In this document: piece by piece, positions 1 to 4,267 of the stretch
Layout of the letters: each line of letters begins with the position of its first letter
How positions within the stretch are numbered: position 1 is the stretch's first letter
NCBI GenBank assembly: GCA_903953145.1
Contig: CAJBIL010000091.1
Span: 1-6,406, forward strand
Origin: an uncultured beta proteobacterium
GTDB taxonomy: Bacteria; Pseudomonadota; Gammaproteobacteria; Burkholderiales; Rhodocyclaceae
Direction: 5' to 3'
Length of the DNA stretch: 6,406 nt
The notes under the pieces: model-generated
Databases searched by the model: none
The model's input: the letters and a program-made list of their open reading frames with translations, nothing else
What the model was told of the DNA's origin: nothing
Position numbers and translations under genes: made by a program

Positions 1-2
1 CC

Positions 3-464
3 TGGCTGGGCAAGAAAGGCGAGGACGGCGATAAGTCACTGATCGATCTGACGCAAACCATCGCGCTGATCAACATGCTCGACAAGCAGGACAATGATGT
101 CGATGAGGTTCAGCTCTCGACGCTGCACGCGGCCAAGGGGCTGGAATTCAAGCACGTCTTCCTGATCGGCATCGAGGAAGGCGTCCTGCCACACCGCGAG
201 TCGCAAGGCCCCGACAAGATCGAGGAAGAACGCCGCCTGATGTACGTCGGCATCACCCGCGCGCAGCGTTCGCTGCACCTCACCTATTGCGAGAAGCGCA
301 AGCAGGGCAAGGAACTGATCCCTTGTGAAGCCTCCCGCTTCATCGCTGAAATGGGCAAGGAAGATATGCGTTTCTCCGGCGGCAAGAGCGAGGCGGAACC
401 GGACAAAGCCGTCAACGCCGACCGCTTTGCCGCAATGAAAGCAATGCTCAGCAAACCAAAATGA
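3..464 (+). CDS. rep: ATP-dependent DNA helicase Rep, C-terminal part (5' end outside window)
   Basis: This is the last 153 residues of a UvrD/Rep-type superfamily 1A DNA helicase, a 3'-to-5' ATP-driven translocase that helps replication forks pass protein blocks. The reading frame is open from base 3 to a TGA at 462-464. Two helicase motifs are visible: motif V around fragment residues 36-49 (VQLSTLHAAKGLEF) and motif VI around residues 75-88 (EERRLMYVGITRAQ, with the arginine that contacts the nucleotide). IGIEEGVLPH lies between them. The tail ends in AAMKAMLSKPK, which resembles the E. coli Rep C-terminus more than that of UvrD or PcrA; that comparison is from memory. Walker A and the rest of domains 1A/1B lie upstream of the window. 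The C-terminus looks complete. No terminator is evident just after the stop. Confidence 0.92.
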   Translation, partial: WLGKKGEDGDKSLIDLTQTIALINMLDKQDNDVDEVQLSTLHAAKGLEFKHVFLIGIEEGVLPHRESQGPDKIEEERRLMYVGITRAQRSLHLTYCEKRKQGKELIPCEASRFIAEMGKEDMRFSGGKSEAEPDKAVNADRFAAMKAMLSKPK

Positions 465-610
465 CGTGGTCACACAGCGTTACGCTGCGTTACTCAATCA
501 TTGACATCCATCTTGCAACCCCTCGCGTTAATGCTCTCAAGGCCGGATCGAAACGAACAACTCGAACGACTGGCCGAGAGTCAAACCCAAATTAACGCTA
601 GGAGATAATC

Positions 611-967
611 ATGATCAAGAATATTTTTGCACTCGCCATCGCCGCCGCCTTCACCACCGCTGCATTTGCTCAGGCACCTGCCGCAACACCGGCCAAACCC
701 GTCGAAGCAGCCAAGGCAACCGTTGCCGCCCCCGCTGTGGCACCGGCCAAGGTAGAGGCTAAGGCAGAAACCAAGGCAGAAGCGAAGCCAGAGGTGAAAG
801 CAGAAGCAAAAACCGAAACCAAGGCGGAAATGAAAAAAGAAGCCAAGGCGCCCAAAAAACACGACGGCAAGCACGCAGATGCCAAGCATGTTGAAGCCAA
901 GCCAGTCGTCACCGAAAAAGCAGAAGCCGCTGCCGCTCCCGCAGCTGCACCGGCAAGCAAGAAGTAA
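611..967 (+). CDS. Small secreted Ala/Lys/Glu-rich low-complexity protein
   Basis: This 118-residue protein has a clear Sec signal peptide: K at residue 3, a hydrophobic core at about 5-19, and likely cleavage after AFA near residue 20. The mature part is almost entirely Ala, Lys, Glu, Pro and Val, with a degenerate KAE/KAET/KAEAK repeat over about residues 48-80. A His/Lys patch follows (KKHDGKHADAKHVEAK), then an Ala/Pro-rich end. There is no Cys, no heme motif and no recognisable fold, so it is probably disordered and located in the periplasm or outside. The start is fixed by AGGAGA at 600-605, five bases before the ATG. The composition recalls the acid-shock protein Asr of enterobacteria, but low-complexity sequences look alike without being related, so no function is assigned. 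It is probably monocistronic: a double hairpin follows the stop and the next gene is convergent. Confidence 0.82.
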   Translation: MIKNIFALAIAAAFTTAAFAQAPAATPAKPVEAAKATVAAPAVAPAKVEAKAETKAEAKPEVKAEAKTETKAEMKKEAKAPKKHDGKHADAKHVEAKPVVTEKAEAAAAPAAAPASKK

Positions 968-987
968 CGCAGGAAAATGCAGGAATA

Positions 988-1021
988 CCCGGATGGGCTT
1001 AGTGCACTAAGCCCATCCGGG
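988..1021. repeat. 34-bp perfect palindrome downstream of the small secreted-protein gene
   Basis: CCCGGATGGGCTTAG at 988-1002 is followed by TGCA (itself self-complementary) and the exact reverse complement CTAAGCCCATCCGGG, so all 34 bases read the same on both strands. In RNA this is a 15-bp stem with a 4-base loop. It starts 20 bases after the stop codon at 967. It is followed on the plus strand by C and seven A, not a U tract, so it is not a canonical terminator alone. It stacks directly against the terminator at 1024-1058. It could protect the mRNA 3' end, or bind a dimeric protein. Confidence 0.85.
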
Positions 1022-1023
1022 CA

Positions 1024-1058
1024 AAAAAACGGGCGGCCAGATTGGCCGCCCGTTTTTT
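1024..1058. terminator. Bidirectional intrinsic terminator between convergent genes
   Basis: The stem ACGGGCGGCCA (1029-1039) pairs with TGGCCGCCCGT (1043-1053) across a 3-base GAT loop. It is flanked by a run of A on the left and six T on the right, which extends the pairing to 1024-1058. On the plus strand the GC-rich hairpin ends in a T tract and can stop the transcript of the 611-967 gene. On the minus strand the A run at 1023-1029 becomes a T tract, so the same element can stop the cytochrome c transcript, whose stop codon lies about 20 bases away. This is the classic arrangement for a shared terminator between tail-to-tail genes. Confidence 0.9.
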
Positions 1059-1077
1059 CATTACCAGCCAACGTCAA

Positions 1078-1524
1078 TTATTTGGCCAGACCAACCAGGT
1101 GCTCAACAGCGGCTTTCAACTCAGCATCGCTCAAGTCGGCAGCACCACCTCTCGGCGGCATCGCACCTTTGCCGTTGGTTGCGTTCTTCAGCAAGGTCGC
1201 GGCGCCCTGAGCAATCCGCGGTGCCCATGCTGCCTTGTCACCCGCCTTCGGCGCATTGGCAACACCGCTGGCATGACACGCCATACAAACGGCGCCATAA
1301 ACAGTCGCCCCGTCACGCGGCTTGCCACTGGCTACCGCCACCACCGCCTTCTGCATCTCGACACGCGCCACCGGCTGAATCCGCCCATCGGCTTCATCAC
1401 TACTGACGGCCCGTGCACCACCCTTGCCCAGCATCGACAACGGCCAGATCACAACCACAAGAACGATTGCCACAATGATCGTGATGTTCATGATCGCTTT
1501 TGAAGAGTTGTATTTTTCAGCCAT
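1078..1524 (-). CDS. Membrane-anchored class I c-type cytochrome (cytochrome c5-like)
   Basis: This is a 148-residue monoheme electron carrier. An N-terminal hydrophobic segment at about residues 12-33 (ITIIVAIVLVVVIWPLSML) has no obvious cleavage site and probably anchors the protein in the inner membrane with the heme domain in the periplasm. The heme site is CMACH (Cys80, Cys83, His84). The sixth ligand is probably Met122 in GAMPPRGG. The C-terminal helix LSDAELKAAVEHLVGL is typical of the class I fold. The short CxxCH-to-Met spacing and the AMPPRGG loop fit the c5/c555 group. The start is supported by AAGGA about 6 bases upstream of the ATG on the minus strand. The gene looks monocistronic, convergent with the small secreted-protein gene and divergent from the tRNA. 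The redox partner cannot be told from this window; terminal oxidases or nitrogen-oxide reductases are possibilities only. Confidence 0.9.
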   Translation of the reverse strand: MAEKYNSSKAIMNITIIVAIVLVVVIWPLSMLGKGGARAVSSDEADGRIQPVARVEMQKAVVAVASGKPRDGATVYGAVCMACHASGVANAPKAGDKAAWAPRIAQGAATLLKNATNGKGAMPPRGGAADLSDAELKAAVEHLVGLAK

Positions 1525-1559
1525 GCTCGATCCTTATTTAGCGGTGGGGTAAGGGCGTG

Positions 1560-1588
1560 ATTGTAACGCGAAACAACATGCTCAAAAA
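1560..1588 (-). promoter_or_regulatory. Candidate sigma-70 promoter of the cytochrome c gene
   Basis: On the minus strand TACAAT (1560-1565) matches five of six bases of the -10 consensus. A weak -35, TTTTTG (1583-1588), stands 17 bases upstream. Transcription would begin near 1553, leaving a leader of about 28 bases before the ATG at 1524, with the AAGGA ribosome site inside it. The -10 is good, the -35 is poor. Confidence 0.4.
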
Positions 1589-1607
1589 GTGCCGGAGAGG
1601 CTCCCGA

Positions 1608-1636
1608 TAGACGCAACAAGGCAAAACGGCTATGCT
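1608..1636 (+). promoter_or_regulatory. Candidate promoter of the tRNA-Arg gene
   Basis: TAGACG (1608-1613) and TATGCT (1631-1636) each match four of six consensus bases, with the optimal 17-base spacer. They place the start of transcription near 1643, just ahead of the mature tRNA 5' end at 1651. No other -10-like hexamer stands out this close to the tRNA. Confidence 0.4.
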
Positions 1637-1650
1637 GGCAACCCTCCCAT

Positions 1651-1727
1651 GCGCCCGTAGCTCAGCTGGATAGAGTACTGCCCTCCGAAGGCAGGGGTCA
1701 CTGATTCGAATTCAGTCGGGCGCACCA
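1651..1727 (+). tRNA. tRNA-Arg, anticodon CCG
   Basis: A full cloverleaf can be drawn. The acceptor stem is GCGCCCG/CGGGCGC. The D arm is GCTC/GAGT with loop AGCTGGATA. The anticodon stem is CTGCC/GGCAG with loop CTCCGAA, giving anticodon CCG, which reads the Arg codon CGG. The variable region has five bases. The T arm is ACTGA/TCAGT with loop TTCGAAT. The discriminator A and an encoded CCA end at 1727, for 77 bases in total. The gene stands alone and is followed by its own terminator. The sequence just beyond its 3' end contains an integrase relic, so the 3' half of this tRNA was probably used as an integration site. Confidence 0.96.
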
Positions 1728-1735
1728 AAAAAATC

Positions 1736-1765
1736 AATAGCTTACGCTTCGGCGTAGGCTATTTT
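1736..1765 (+). terminator. Intrinsic terminator of the tRNA-Arg, UUCG tetraloop
   Basis: AATAGCTTACGC (1736-1747) pairs with GCGTAGGCTATT (1752-1763) with a single G-U pair, closed by the very stable cUUCGg tetraloop and ending in TTTT (1762-1765). It begins 9 bases after the tRNA CCA. Confidence 0.88.
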
Positions 1766-1781
1766 CATGTCAAATCCAGGG

Positions 1782-1803
1782 TTTTGCTGCAATTTTGCTG
1801 CAA
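1782..1803. repeat. Tandem 11-bp direct repeat, two exact copies
   Basis: TTTTGCTGCAA occurs at 1782-1792 and again, abutting, at 1793-1803. Copies spaced one helical turn apart, between a tRNA 3' end and an integrase remnant, look like protein-binding sites, for example integrase arm-type or excisionase sites. That role is inferred from position; only the repeat is seen directly. Confidence 0.7.
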
Positions 1804-1807
1804 TCGG

Positions 1808-1849
1808 AGCCATACCCTGTTCCCTATCAAATGAACAAAGGGTATGGCT
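1808..1849. repeat. Long inverted repeat overlapping the integrase-remnant start codon
   Basis: AGCCATACCCTGTTC (1808-1822) is the reverse complement of GAAC (1833-1836) plus AGGGTATGGCT (1839-1849), with a 2-base AA bulge at 1837-1838 and a 10-base loop. The right arm contains the ATG at 1844-1846 and the purine-rich AAAGGG that could serve as its ribosome site. A folded transcript would hide that start. It could equally be an operator or a recombination site. Confidence 0.7.
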
Positions 1850-1905
1850 ACCATCAAAAACGCGGCGCTCATCAGTTTCAAGTCCAGGTTCGCCGCAAAG
1901 GCTAA
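1844..1905 (+). pseudogene. Relic of a phage-type tyrosine integrase N-terminus (frameshifted and truncated)
   Basis: From ATG 1844 the frame reads MATIK. After a one-base shift at the A run 1856-1860 the next frame reads RGAHQFQVQVRRKG from 1861, then hits TAA at 1903-1905. Restoring one A gives MATIKKRGAHQFQVQVRRKG, which looks like the start of the arm-binding domain of site-specific tyrosine integrases found beside tRNA genes (family resemblance recalled, not searched). Without the correction the ORF is a meaningless 30-codon peptide. No core-binding or catalytic region (R-H-R-Y) follows, so the gene was lost by deletion after or before the frameshift. The position 117 bases beyond the tRNA-Arg fits the usual place of an island integrase. 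Confidence 0.6.
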
Positions 1906-1972
1906 GCATAATCATGCTCTACGCCCAACAGATTAATTTGCGCTGACCCTACTGATTTCTAATGATTTCTTA

Positions 1973-1998
1973 TGTTACATTGAACACCGTTTGTAACA
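1973..1998. promoter_or_regulatory. Putative operator of the toxin-antitoxin operon
   Basis: TGTTACA (1973-1979) and its reverse complement TGTAACA (1992-1998) are separated by 12 bases and lie 17 bases before the antitoxin ATG. ACATTGAA also occurs twice here in direct orientation (1977-1984, 1998-2005). RHH antitoxins usually repress their own operons by binding such symmetric sites. A weak promoter (TTGCGC at 1938-1943, TAATGA at 1960-1965, 16-base spacer) could lie just upstream. Assignment to the antitoxin is by position. Confidence 0.5.
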
Positions 1999-2014
1999 CA
2001 TTGAAGGCAATAAC

Positions 2015-2302
2015 ATGAGCGAAGCCACCTTTACATTTCGTGTTGACGATTCGTTGAAAGCAGAGTTTTCCAACGCTGCAAAAACCTGCGACCGAAGTGC
2101 GGCGCAGTTATTGCGTGACTACATGCGTGAGTTTGTGCAACAACGGCAGGAATCAACTGCTTACGACACCTGGTTCCGCCGCCAGGTTGAAATCGGTTTG
2201 GATTCGGCCAATGCAGGTCATTTGATTCCAGCACACGAAGTTGAAGCCAAGTTTGCCGCCAGGCGGACAGCCGCACGTCTCCGGCTTGAACCCGCTGAAT
2301 GA
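2015..2302 (+). CDS. Type II antitoxin, ribbon-helix-helix family
   Basis: This 95-residue protein should neutralise the toxin encoded next to it and repress the operon. The N-terminus has the RHH pattern: a beta strand TFTFRVDDSL (residues 5-14), a helix (residues 15-24), a turn near DRSA (26-29) and a second helix AQLLRDYMREFV (30-41). The C-terminal half (about residues 50-95, with YDTWFRRQVEIGL and HEVEAKFAARR) is charged and helical, as expected of the segment that wraps a RelE/ParE toxin. GAAGG at 2003-2007 stands 7 bases before the ATG. The stop overlaps the toxin start by 4 bases (ATGA), so the two are translationally coupled. It looks like the YacA/RelB-type antitoxins paired with YacB-like toxins (from memory). 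The gene appears intact although the sequence on both sides is decayed. Confidence 0.83.
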   Translation: MSEATFTFRVDDSLKAEFSNAAKTCDRSAAQLLRDYMREFVQQRQESTAYDTWFRRQVEIGLDSANAGHLIPAHEVEAKFAARRTAARLRLEPAE

Positions 2303-2601
2303 TGCAGTTGTTCTGGACGCCAGAGGCAGTTCAAGATCGCGACAAAATCTATGACTACATCGAGGCCGACAATCCGGTTGCTGCGTTGTCGCTTGATGCG
2401 CTGTTTTCCGAGAAGGCCAAACATCTGATTGACCATCCGGGTTTGGGACGACCAGGCCGGATCTCCGGGACACGCGAGCTGGTCGCGCACCGAAATTACA
2501 TCCTGATTTTTGACGTTGATGGCGATACGATTCGTATTCTGCGTGTGTTGCATGTGGCACGACAATGGCCAACTGTTGCGACCAAGACGGCGCCAAACTG
2601 A
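2299..2601 (+). CDS. Type II toxin, RelE/ParE superfamily
   Basis: This 100-residue protein has the hallmarks of a RelE/ParE toxin: WTPEAVQDRDKIYDYI at residues 6-21 (N-terminal strand and helix), the motif GLGRPGRISGTRELVAH (48-64) and the C-terminal strand ILRVLHVARQWP (80-91). RelE members cleave mRNA in the ribosome and ParE members poison DNA gyrase; sequence alone does not decide here. The GTREL...RVLH...QWP pattern resembles YacB-like toxins. ATG occurs twice at the start (2299 and 2302); the first overlaps the antitoxin stop. Length matches the family (about 90-105). The residues after QWP (TVATKTAPN) are a short extra tail that may come from adjoining transposase debris. Expected to be controlled with the antitoxin from the upstream operator. 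Confidence 0.87.
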   Translation: MMQLFWTPEAVQDRDKIYDYIEADNPVAALSLDALFSEKAKHLIDHPGLGRPGRISGTRELVAHRNYILIFDVDGDTIRILRVLHVARQWPTVATKTAPN

Positions 2602-2729
2602 ATCAAGTTCCGTGCGAAACATCGCCCGATAAGCGGCCAAACGCTCAGCCTCGTTCAGCCCCAAGGCGGCATACATGACATGAGGCGTATCGGGTTCAGC
2701 TCGATATAGCGCTGACACAGCAGTAGATA
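2602..2729 (-). pseudogene. Remnant of a REP-associated (Y1-type) transposase
   Basis: Two separate minus-strand frames carry pieces typical of RAYT/IS200-like transposases. At 2691-2729 the translation is YLLLCQRYIELNP, close to the family signature in which YLL-CYRYIELNPVRA follows the catalytic region. At 2602-2682 another frame reads HVMYAALGLNEAERLAAYRA then MFRTELD, close to the C-terminal HPLYLALG...AAYRALFR segment. The normal stretch between them (about 30-40 residues, usually containing WSSY) is missing and replaced by 8 bases, so the gene has an internal deletion with frameshift. The catalytic N-terminal half (HUH motif, Tyr) and the very C-terminus are absent; its end abuts the toxin stop codon. 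A longer open frame at 2218-2718 on this strand is an artefact that runs antisense into the toxin gene. Family match is from memory. Confidence 0.62.
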
Positions 2730-2794
2730 GCCCCCAACGCTACCGGCGTCTGCCCCCTTCAATTCCTTCTCTTGGTGCCAGCAGGCATTTTTAC

Positions 2795-2811
2795 TGCACC
2801 GCCGCAGTGCG
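2795..2811 (+). promoter_or_regulatory. Putative NtrC (NRI) enhancer site
   Basis: TGCACCGCCGCAGTGCG contains GCAC (2796-2799), seven bases, then GTGC (2807-2810), matching the dyad core GCAC-N7-GTGC of NtrC sites. Its centre near 2803 is about 110 bases upstream of the predicted start of transcription at about 2914, a usual distance for a sigma-54 activator. A possible half site, TTGGTGC, lies at 2772-2778. A short 5-bp hairpin (ACTGC 2793-2797 with GCAGT 2804-2808) overlaps the site and is probably incidental. Confidence 0.55.
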
Positions 2812-2887
2812 CCCGGTTTTTTCCCGGCTTACGGCAAGAATCCTGCAATGCATTGAAATAAAAGGAATATCTCTTGATTTTTTGAGC

Positions 2888-2903
2888 TGGCACGGTCGTT
2901 GCA
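2888..2903 (+). promoter_or_regulatory. Sigma-54 (RpoN) -24/-12 promoter of the nitrate transporter operon
   Basis: TGGCACG (2888-2894), four bases, then TTGCA (2899-2903) fits the sigma-54 consensus essentially without mismatch. The invariant GG (2889-2890) and GC (2901-2902) are separated by exactly ten bases. Transcription should start near 2914, giving a leader of about 56 bases before the ATG at 2970. Such promoters need an AAA+ activator bound upstream; the NtrC-like site at 2795-2811 is well placed. Confidence 0.87.
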
Positions 2904-2954
2904 GTGTGCAAACTGTTAATCCGGATTGCTGCACACCGGCCAAGTTTTCAAGTT

Positions 2955-2962
2955 AAGAGGAG
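2955..2962 (+). promoter_or_regulatory. Ribosome binding site that fixes the nrtA start
   Basis: AAGAGGAG stands 7 bases before ATG 2970. A longer in-frame version could start at GTG 2904, but that codon lies right behind the -12 element and upstream of the predicted transcript start, and would put 22 odd residues ahead of the Tat signal. Confidence 0.85.
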
Positions 2963-2969
2963 CGTTCAA

Positions 2970-4232
2970 ATGAAAGATACGAAACCTGATCTGCAAATCC
3001 CGTCGCTGACGCGTCGTGGTTTTGTTATGGCGGCGGCTGGTACTTCGTTGATGGCGATGGTGCCACCGGGGGTTCGTTCTGCGGCCTGGGCGGCTGGCTC
3101 GGATGCGCCGGAGAAGAAGGAAGTGCGCATTGGCTTTATTCCGCTGACCGATTGTGCTTCGGTGGTGATGGCTGCTGAAATGGGCTTTGACAAGAAATAC
3201 GGGATCAAGATCATCCCGACCAAGGAAGCCTCGTGGGCATCGGTGCGCGACAAGCTGGTCAATGGCGAGCTGGATGCCGCGCATGTGCTCTACGGCCTGA
3301 TTTACGGCGTGCAGATGGGCGTTGGCGGGCCGAAGAAGGACATGAATGTGCTGATGAACCTGAATAACAATGGCCAGGCTATCACGCTGGCCAAGAAACT
3401 TCAGGACCTGGGTGTTACCGATGGCGCTTCGCTGAAAAAAATGCTGACCAGCAAGCCCGGTGAATACACCTTTGCGCAGACTTTCCCGACCGGCACACAC
3501 GCCATGTGGCTGTACTACTGGCTGGCTGCGCACGATATCAATCCGATGAAGGATGTGAAGGTGATCACCGTGCCGCCACCACAAATGGTCGCCAACATGC
3601 GTGTTGGCAATATGGATGGCTACTGCGTTGGCGAGCCGTGGAACAACCGCGCGATCATCGACAAAATCGGTTTCACGGCGGCAACGACGCAGGATATCTG
3701 GGTTGATCACCCGGAAAAGGTGCTGGGAACGTCGGCCGAGTGGACGGCGAAGAATCCGAATACGGCGCGCGCCATGACGGCCGCTATTCTCGAAGCCGGG
3801 CGCTGGATCGACGCCTCGATCGCCAATCGCCGCAAGACGGCGGAAACCATCGCCCAGAAATCGTATGTGAATACCGATATGGACGTCATCCTCGAACGCA
3901 TGCTCGGCCGCTACTCGAATGGCCTGGGCAAGAGCTGGGACGATGCAAATGCGATGAAGTTCTACAACGACGGTGCTGCTAACTATCCTTATCTGTCGGA
4001 TGGCATGTGGTTCATGACGCAGCACAAACGCTGGGGGCTGCTCAAGGACGAGCCGGATTATCTGGCGGTCGCCAAAAAGGTAAATCGTACCGATATCTAC
4101 AAGGAAGCTGCCGGCCTGGTCGGCGCCGGGGTTCCCAAGAGCGATATGCGCAGCCATAAGCTGATTGATGGCGTGGTGTGGGACGGCAAGGATCCCAAGA
4201 AGTACGCCGCTGCTTTCAAGGTCAAGGTCTGA
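2970..4232 (+). CDS. nrtA: Nitrate-type ABC transporter substrate-binding protein (NrtA/CmpA family), Tat-exported
   Basis: This 420-residue periplasmic binding protein should capture nitrate, or a related anion, for the permease and ATPase encoded downstream. The N-terminus carries a twin-arginine signal, SLTRRGFVM (Arg15-Arg16), a hydrophobic stretch to about residue 33 and an AWA cleavage site near 41-42, so it is exported folded. The mature protein starts with KEVRIGFIPLTDCASVVMAAE (50-70), typical of NrtA/CmpA/SsuA-like proteins. FPTGTHAMWLYYWLAA (172-187) and GYCVGEPWN (217-225) are hallmark segments of the NrtA/CmpA group. HPEK at 247-250 supplies a lysine that may correspond to the nitrate-contacting lysine of cyanobacterial NrtA (recalled). 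Bicarbonate-binding CmpA is the main alternative; the ATPase type and nitrogen-style promoter favour nitrate. First gene of the operon, 35 bases before nrtB. No lipobox is seen, so it is soluble in the periplasm. Confidence 0.88.
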   Translation: MKDTKPDLQIPSLTRRGFVMAAAGTSLMAMVPPGVRSAAWAAGSDAPEKKEVRIGFIPLTDCASVVMAAEMGFDKKYGIKIIPTKEASWASVRDKLVNGELDAAHVLYGLIYGVQMGVGGPKKDMNVLMNLNNNGQAITLAKKLQDLGVTDGASLKKMLTSKPGEYTFAQTFPTGTHAMWLYYWLAAHDINPMKDVKVITVPPPQMVANMRVGNMDGYCVGEPWNNRAIIDKIGFTAATTQDIWVDHPEKVLGTSAEWTAKNPNTARAMTAAILEAGRWIDASIANRRKTAETIAQKSYVNTDMDVILERMLGRYSNGLGKSWDDANAMKFYNDGAANYPYLSDGMWFMTQHKRWGLLKDEPDYLAVAKKVNRTDIYKEAAGLVGAGVPKSDMRSHKLIDGVVWDGKDPKKYAAAFKVKV

Positions 4233-4267
4233 GCGACTCTGACGACTTAAAGGATAGAGGATAAAAC

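Noticed and set aside
36..473. 145-codon minus-strand open frame opposite rep
   Set aside because: Antisense shadow of the conserved Rep helicase motifs; no recognisable protein.
477..532. Promoter for the secreted-protein gene: TTGACA at 501-506, with GCGTTAC direct repeats at 477-483 and 487-493
   Set aside because: The -35 is perfect but the best -10-like hexamer (GTTAAT, 527-532) is 20 bases away, and no good hexamer stands at 16-18 bases. The 10-bp-spaced repeats could be an activator site but are too short to support.
670..1077. Minus-strand open frame opposite the secreted protein gene
   Set aside because: Low-complexity mirror of the KAE repeats, and it would read through the bidirectional terminator and the palindrome.
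2218..2718. 166-codon minus-strand open frame as one gene
   Set aside because: Only the 2602-2682 stretch resembles a known protein (transposase C-terminal part). The rest runs antisense through the toxin gene, so it is a chance extension of a pseudogene.
2793..2820. Terminator hairpin (ACTGC/GCAGT) before TTTTTT at 2817-2822
   Set aside because: The stem is only 5 bp and eight or more bases separate it from the T run; the NtrC-like dyad explains the symmetry better.
1724..2960. Second attachment site (repeat of the tRNA 3' end)
   Set aside because: I looked for a copy of the T-arm and acceptor sequence downstream in the window and saw none.
2904..2969. Upstream GTG start for nrtA adding 22 residues
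   Set aside because: It lies immediately after the sigma-54 -12 element and before the predicted transcript start, has no ribosome site, and would displace the Tat signal from the N-terminus.
2916..4157. Long 413-codon open frame on the minus strand across nrtA
   Set aside because: It is the mirror of a GC-rich coding gene. Its translation is rich in His/Arg with no domain, while the plus strand encodes a full NrtA-type protein with ribosome site and promoter.
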